A stretch of DNA of 24,305 nucleotides from an uncultured Oscillibacter sp. (GTDB lineage Bacteria; Bacillota; Clostridia; Oscillospirales; Oscillospiraceae), in the NCBI GenBank assembly GCA_947245315.1, contig CAMXNV010000007.1:1-24305 (forward strand), written 5' to 3'. The notes below the pieces were generated by a model, which saw nothing but the letters and a program-made list of their open reading frames with translations, was not told where the DNA came from and did no database searches. The position numbers and the translations under genes were made by a program. This document shows positions 22,065 through 24,305 of this stretch, one piece after another (the stretch's first letter is position 1; every line of letters begins with the position of its first letter).

Positions 22065-22119
22065 CTGTTTTTCGGCATATTTCACAATAATAATCTTTAC
22101 TCAAGCGTTTGCTTTCGTA

Positions 22120-22194
22120 AATTTGCGCAAATTATAGCATTTCTTTGCGTAACAGCTTGTGAGGGCCTCCCGTCCTGGGAACGTTCCAATTGGA
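22120..22194. promoter_or_regulatory. Cluster of short perfect palindromes upstream of the metallophosphoesterase promoter
   Basis: AATTTGCGCAAATT (22120-22133) is a 14-base palindrome, and a minus-strand TATAAT overlaps its edge. GGAACGTTCC (22178-22187) and TCCAATTGGA (22185-22194) overlap each other. They lie 55-130 bases upstream of the promoter and could be regulator sites; no regulator is identified. Confidence 0.35.
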
Positions 22195-22202
22195 GATTTT
22201 AT

Positions 22203-22285
22203 GTAGGGGCGGACCTATGTGTCCGCCCGTTTCCCGGAACCCCGGAGCTCCCTGTAGAAGGGCGGACACACAGGTCCGCCCCTAC
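22203..22285. repeat. REP-like inverted repeat element, 26-bp arms
   Basis: The arms 22203-22228 and 22260-22285 are inverted copies with one mismatch and a 31-base spacer. Each arm is itself an imperfect hairpin, with GGGCGGAC pairing with GTCCGCCC. The structure resembles dispersed palindromic units (REP/BIME-type) in intergenic DNA of GC-rich gut Clostridia. It could not be tested here whether other copies exist in the genome. The hairpin at 1782-1803 shares the GGCGGAC/GTCCGCC core. Confidence 0.75.
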
Positions 22286-22475
22286 CGGCGTTCTATCGAC
22301 AGAACGCCGGACCCGGTGGGACCCGGTCCCCCGACCGGGCCATTGGGAGAGGGGGGAGGCCCGGCCGGGGACGCCGGTTTCACAGGGTCCCGGGCCGGAG
22401 TACCGGCCGCGCGAGGAGGATGAGCTTCAGCTGAAAAACGCGCGTTCCCCGCCGCCGGAAATAGCCCCGAGCCTC
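22285..22475. other. GC-rich non-coding stretch with further hairpins
   Basis: CCGGCGTTCT (22285-22294) pairs with AGAACGCCGG (22301-22310) over a six-base loop, directly abutting the inverted-repeat element. Downstream there is a repeated ACCCGGT and a TTCAGCTGAA palindrome (about 22426-22435). No gene and no canonical terminator for the SpoIID-like gene could be found, though these hairpins may serve that purpose. Confidence 0.45.
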
Positions 22476-23714
22476 TCAGGACAGCTCCGCCACCGCCACA
22501 TACACATTGGAAATCTCGTACCACCCGGCGAAGTCCACGCTCCCCGTCTGGGGCAGGTGGAAGATCTTCTGGAATTCCGTCACCGCCTCCTGGGTGGCGG
22601 GGCCGTAAACGCCGTCCGCCCGGGTCTTGGGAATGGCGGGGAAATTGTCCGCGATGCGGTTCAGCTGAGTCTGGATGGTCCGCACGGCCTCCCCCTCGCT
22701 GCCCGGCGACAGGACCTCCCCGCCGTAGGACAGGGGCACCCCCTCCACCTTCTCCGCGCTCTTGAGGTAGATGTCCGCGCCGTAGTACTTTTTCAGGATG
22801 CTCACCGCGTCCCAGCCCTGCTCCCCCAGGGCCTGGGAGCCCCATTGGCTCAGGCCCTGGCACTGGGTCCGCCGCCCGTCGCAGTACTGGGTGAAGAGGG
22901 GCTGGGCGATGCCCTCCTTGGTGACGTAGGTGGTGAAGAGATCGTCCACCACCACGCCGATCTCCTCGAAGATGGTCCGGCCATGGGAATAGGACTGGTC
23001 AAAGGCCGTGGAGCTGGTGACGGTGAAGTCGTAGCCCTTCCCCCGGTACCACTCCGTGTAGACCCGGTTCAGCGTGAAGGAGAGAATGGCCAGCACGTTG
23101 GCCTTGATGGCCTCCGTCCGCCAGGTGGAGTAGATTTCGCTGCACGCCACGTTTTTGATGTAGTCTTTAAACCGGACCCAGTGGTTGGGGGCGGAGGCGT
23201 CGTCGGGCCGCCCGGCGTGGACCACCACGTATTCCGGGATCACCGGCTCCGGCAGCACCACCAGCCCCTGGGCCTCCGGCAGGGGCTTGACCTCCTCCTC
23301 CGGCGGCCTGGCGGCGGGCTCCCCCCAGAGGGCGTGGGGCGGGAACAGCACATTGCGCACATTGAAGCCCCCGGGCCGGGCCGGGGACAGGGCCATCCGC
23401 TGGACGGCCCGCCCGGCGGGCATCAGCTCCACGCCCCCGGCGTGAAGGGTCTCCCAGCCCCCGGCGGACACGGTGACGTTGTAGACGGCGTAGGGCCTCC
23501 GCTCCGCCGCGCCCTCGGACACCGACAGCTCTATGGCCGGGGCGGGCAGCTCCACGAAGGGGGTCTGGCCCGAGGAATCGGTGGTGACCTCCTCCAGGAC
23601 CCGGCCATTCTCCGGGTCGCTGATGCGCACCCGGGCCCCGGGGATGGGCTGGGGGGTGTCCCCCGCCGTGACAAACACTTGCAGATCGCCTCTGTCCAGA
23701 TAGGTTGGATTCAT
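22476..23714 (-). CDS. SpoIID/LytB-like domain protein with C-terminal peptidoglycan-binding domain
   Basis: This 412-residue protein has three parts. Residues 1 to about 110 look like a carboxypeptidase-regulatory/CNA-B type beta domain (VTAGDTPQPIPGARVRI, then LEEVTTDSSGQTPFVELPAP). Residues about 178-320 resemble the SpoIID/LytB transglycosylase-like domain: FKDYIKNVACSEIYSTW with Glu193 at the place of the SpoIID catalytic Glu, EAIKANVLAILSFTLNRV, and LSQWGSQALGEQGWDAVSIL leading to KKYYG. Residues about 335-395 are a PG_binding_1 domain (SPGSEGEAVRTIQTQLNRIA, then DGVYGPATQEAVTEFQ). No signal peptide or membrane helix is visible, odd for a wall-acting enzyme. GGAGGAG precedes the start. 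It faces the S8 protease gene across 78 bases. A sporulation or spore-wall role is inference. Confidence 0.85.
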   Translation of the reverse strand: MNPTYLDRGDLQVFVTAGDTPQPIPGARVRISDPENGRVLEEVTTDSSGQTPFVELPAPAIELSVSEGAAERRPYAVYNVTVSAGGWETLHAGGVELMPAGRAVQRMALSPARPGGFNVRNVLFPPHALWGEPAARPPEEEVKPLPEAQGLVVLPEPVIPEYVVVHAGRPDDASAPNHWVRFKDYIKNVACSEIYSTWRTEAIKANVLAILSFTLNRVYTEWYRGKGYDFTVTSSTAFDQSYSHGRTIFEEIGVVVDDLFTTYVTKEGIAQPLFTQYCDGRRTQCQGLSQWGSQALGEQGWDAVSILKKYYGADIYLKSAEKVEGVPLSYGGEVLSPGSEGEAVRTIQTQLNRIADNFPAIPKTRADGVYGPATQEAVTEFQKIFHLPQTGSVDFAGWYEISNVYVAVAELS

Positions 23715-23792
23715 AACGGCGCTCCTCCTTTCCGTATACTATCCTATGCGGGCGGGGCCCCTCCGGCCCCCACCCCCGGAACAGGAGGTCTT

Positions 23793-24305
23793 ATGGAATA
23801 CATCATCAAATACACGGGAGACGTCCTCTCCCTGGGCTACCCCACGGAGCTGCTGGACGCCCAGTTCGCCATCCTGGAGCTGGCGGCGGAGGACCCGGTC
23901 CGCCTGCTGGAGCACCGGCAGATCACCTGCTTTGAGCCCGCCCGGCGGCTCAGCGGCCTGATGGACCGGAGCCTGGAGGCGGCCTGCATCCCGCCGGTCT
24001 GGCGGGAGACCGGCCTGGGGCTGACGGGCCGGGGGGTGCTGATCGGCTTTGTGGACTCGGGCCTGGACCTGAGCCACCCGGAGTTCCTGGGGCCCGACGG
24101 CGGCAGCCGGGTGGTGGCCCTGTGGGACATGGCGGCCCAGGGGACGCCCCCCGAGGGCTTTCTCCACGGGGCGGCCTACACCCGGGCGGAGCTGGCCGCC
24201 GGGCTGGTGGAGTCCCCGGACCGGACGGGCCACGGCACCGCCGTGGCCGGTATCGCCGCCGGGCGGAGCGGCGCGGCCCCCGAGGCCGCCATCGCCGCGG
24301 TGAAG
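23793..24305 (+). CDS. S8 (subtilisin) family serine peptidase, N-terminal part (partial, cut by right edge)
   Basis: The visible 171 residues start MEYIIKYTGDVLSLGYPTEL, a short N-terminal segment like the prodomain region of clostridial S8 peptidases (relatives of the Csp germination proteases), and run into the catalytic domain. The catalytic Asp is Asp88 in GFVDSGLDLSHPEF and the catalytic His is His147 in TGHGTAVAGIAAG. The Ser motif is beyond the window. AGGAGG lies four bases before the ATG. No secretion signal is visible at the N-terminus. The gene is divergent from the SpoIID-like gene, with 78 bases between the two starts, and the frame is open to the last base. Assignment to the Csp group rather than another S8 lineage is uncertain. 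Confidence 0.9.
   Translation, partial: MEYIIKYTGDVLSLGYPTELLDAQFAILELAAEDPVRLLEHRQITCFEPARRLSGLMDRSLEAACIPPVWRETGLGLTGRGVLIGFVDSGLDLSHPEFLGPDGGSRVVALWDMAAQGTPPEGFLHGAAYTRAELAAGLVESPDRTGHGTAVAGIAAGRSGAAPEAAIAAVK

Noticed and set aside
22190..22423. A 77-residue plus-strand frame
   Set aside because: It lies entirely in the inverted-repeat element and GC-rich hairpins, with no start signal.
23715..23792. A sporulation sigma-factor promoter in the divergent gap (a CATAGGATA-like box on the minus strand)
   Set aside because: The box is short and no matching -35 element is visible, so the match could be chance.

Overview
The window looks like chromosomal DNA from a GC-rich anaerobic Firmicute, most likely a gut Oscillospiraceae/Ruminococcaceae-type Clostridia. 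Reasons: high GC with strong AGGAGG ribosome sites, Gram-positive style lipoprotein binding proteins, MsmK/UgpC-type sugar ABC systems, a YesL/DUF624 protein, a SpoIID-like protein and a clostridial-type S8 protease. The genus is inference. I saw no rRNA, tRNA, CRISPR array, transposase or phage gene.

Region A (1-7083) is a beta-galactoside utilisation locus. On the minus strand, MsmK-type ATPase, AraC-type regulator, family 1 solute-binding lipoprotein and a MalF-type permease (cut by the left edge) follow one another. Divergent from the ATPase gene, a DUF624 membrane protein and a GH42 beta-galactosidase run on the plus strand and end at a bidirectional terminator. The two control regions (1702-2074 and 4119-4404) share a half-site, GGGTA(T)AATTTTT, in inverted pairs. 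This is a candidate operator linking the AraC protein to both ends of the locus.

Region B (7139-17324) is one long minus-strand operon. In order of transcription it holds: a sugar-type binding lipoprotein whose gene is broken near its 3' end, a two-domain RbsA-type ATPase, two RbsC-type permeases, a DeoR regulator, two tandem M42 metallopeptidase paralogs, an FGGY sugar kinase and a BtpA/SgcQ family TIM-barrel protein. The DeoR + M42 + SgcQ set matches the core of the poorly understood E. coli sgc cluster, but here the PTS is replaced by an ABC importer plus kinase. This is the most interesting part of the window. The substrate is unknown; a sugar joined to an amino acid or peptide is one hypothesis.

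Region C (17755-19094) is a single-gene unit, an M29 aminopeptidase with a clear promoter and a classic terminator. Region D (19068-22064) encodes a large secreted protein with GLUG-type repeats joined to a purple-acid-phosphatase-like metallophosphoesterase. Between 22120 and 22475 lies a non-coding stretch dense in palindromes, including an 83-bp inverted-repeat element. Region E (22476-24305) holds a SpoIID-like/peptidoglycan-binding protein facing a divergent S8 subtilisin-family protease cut by the right edge.
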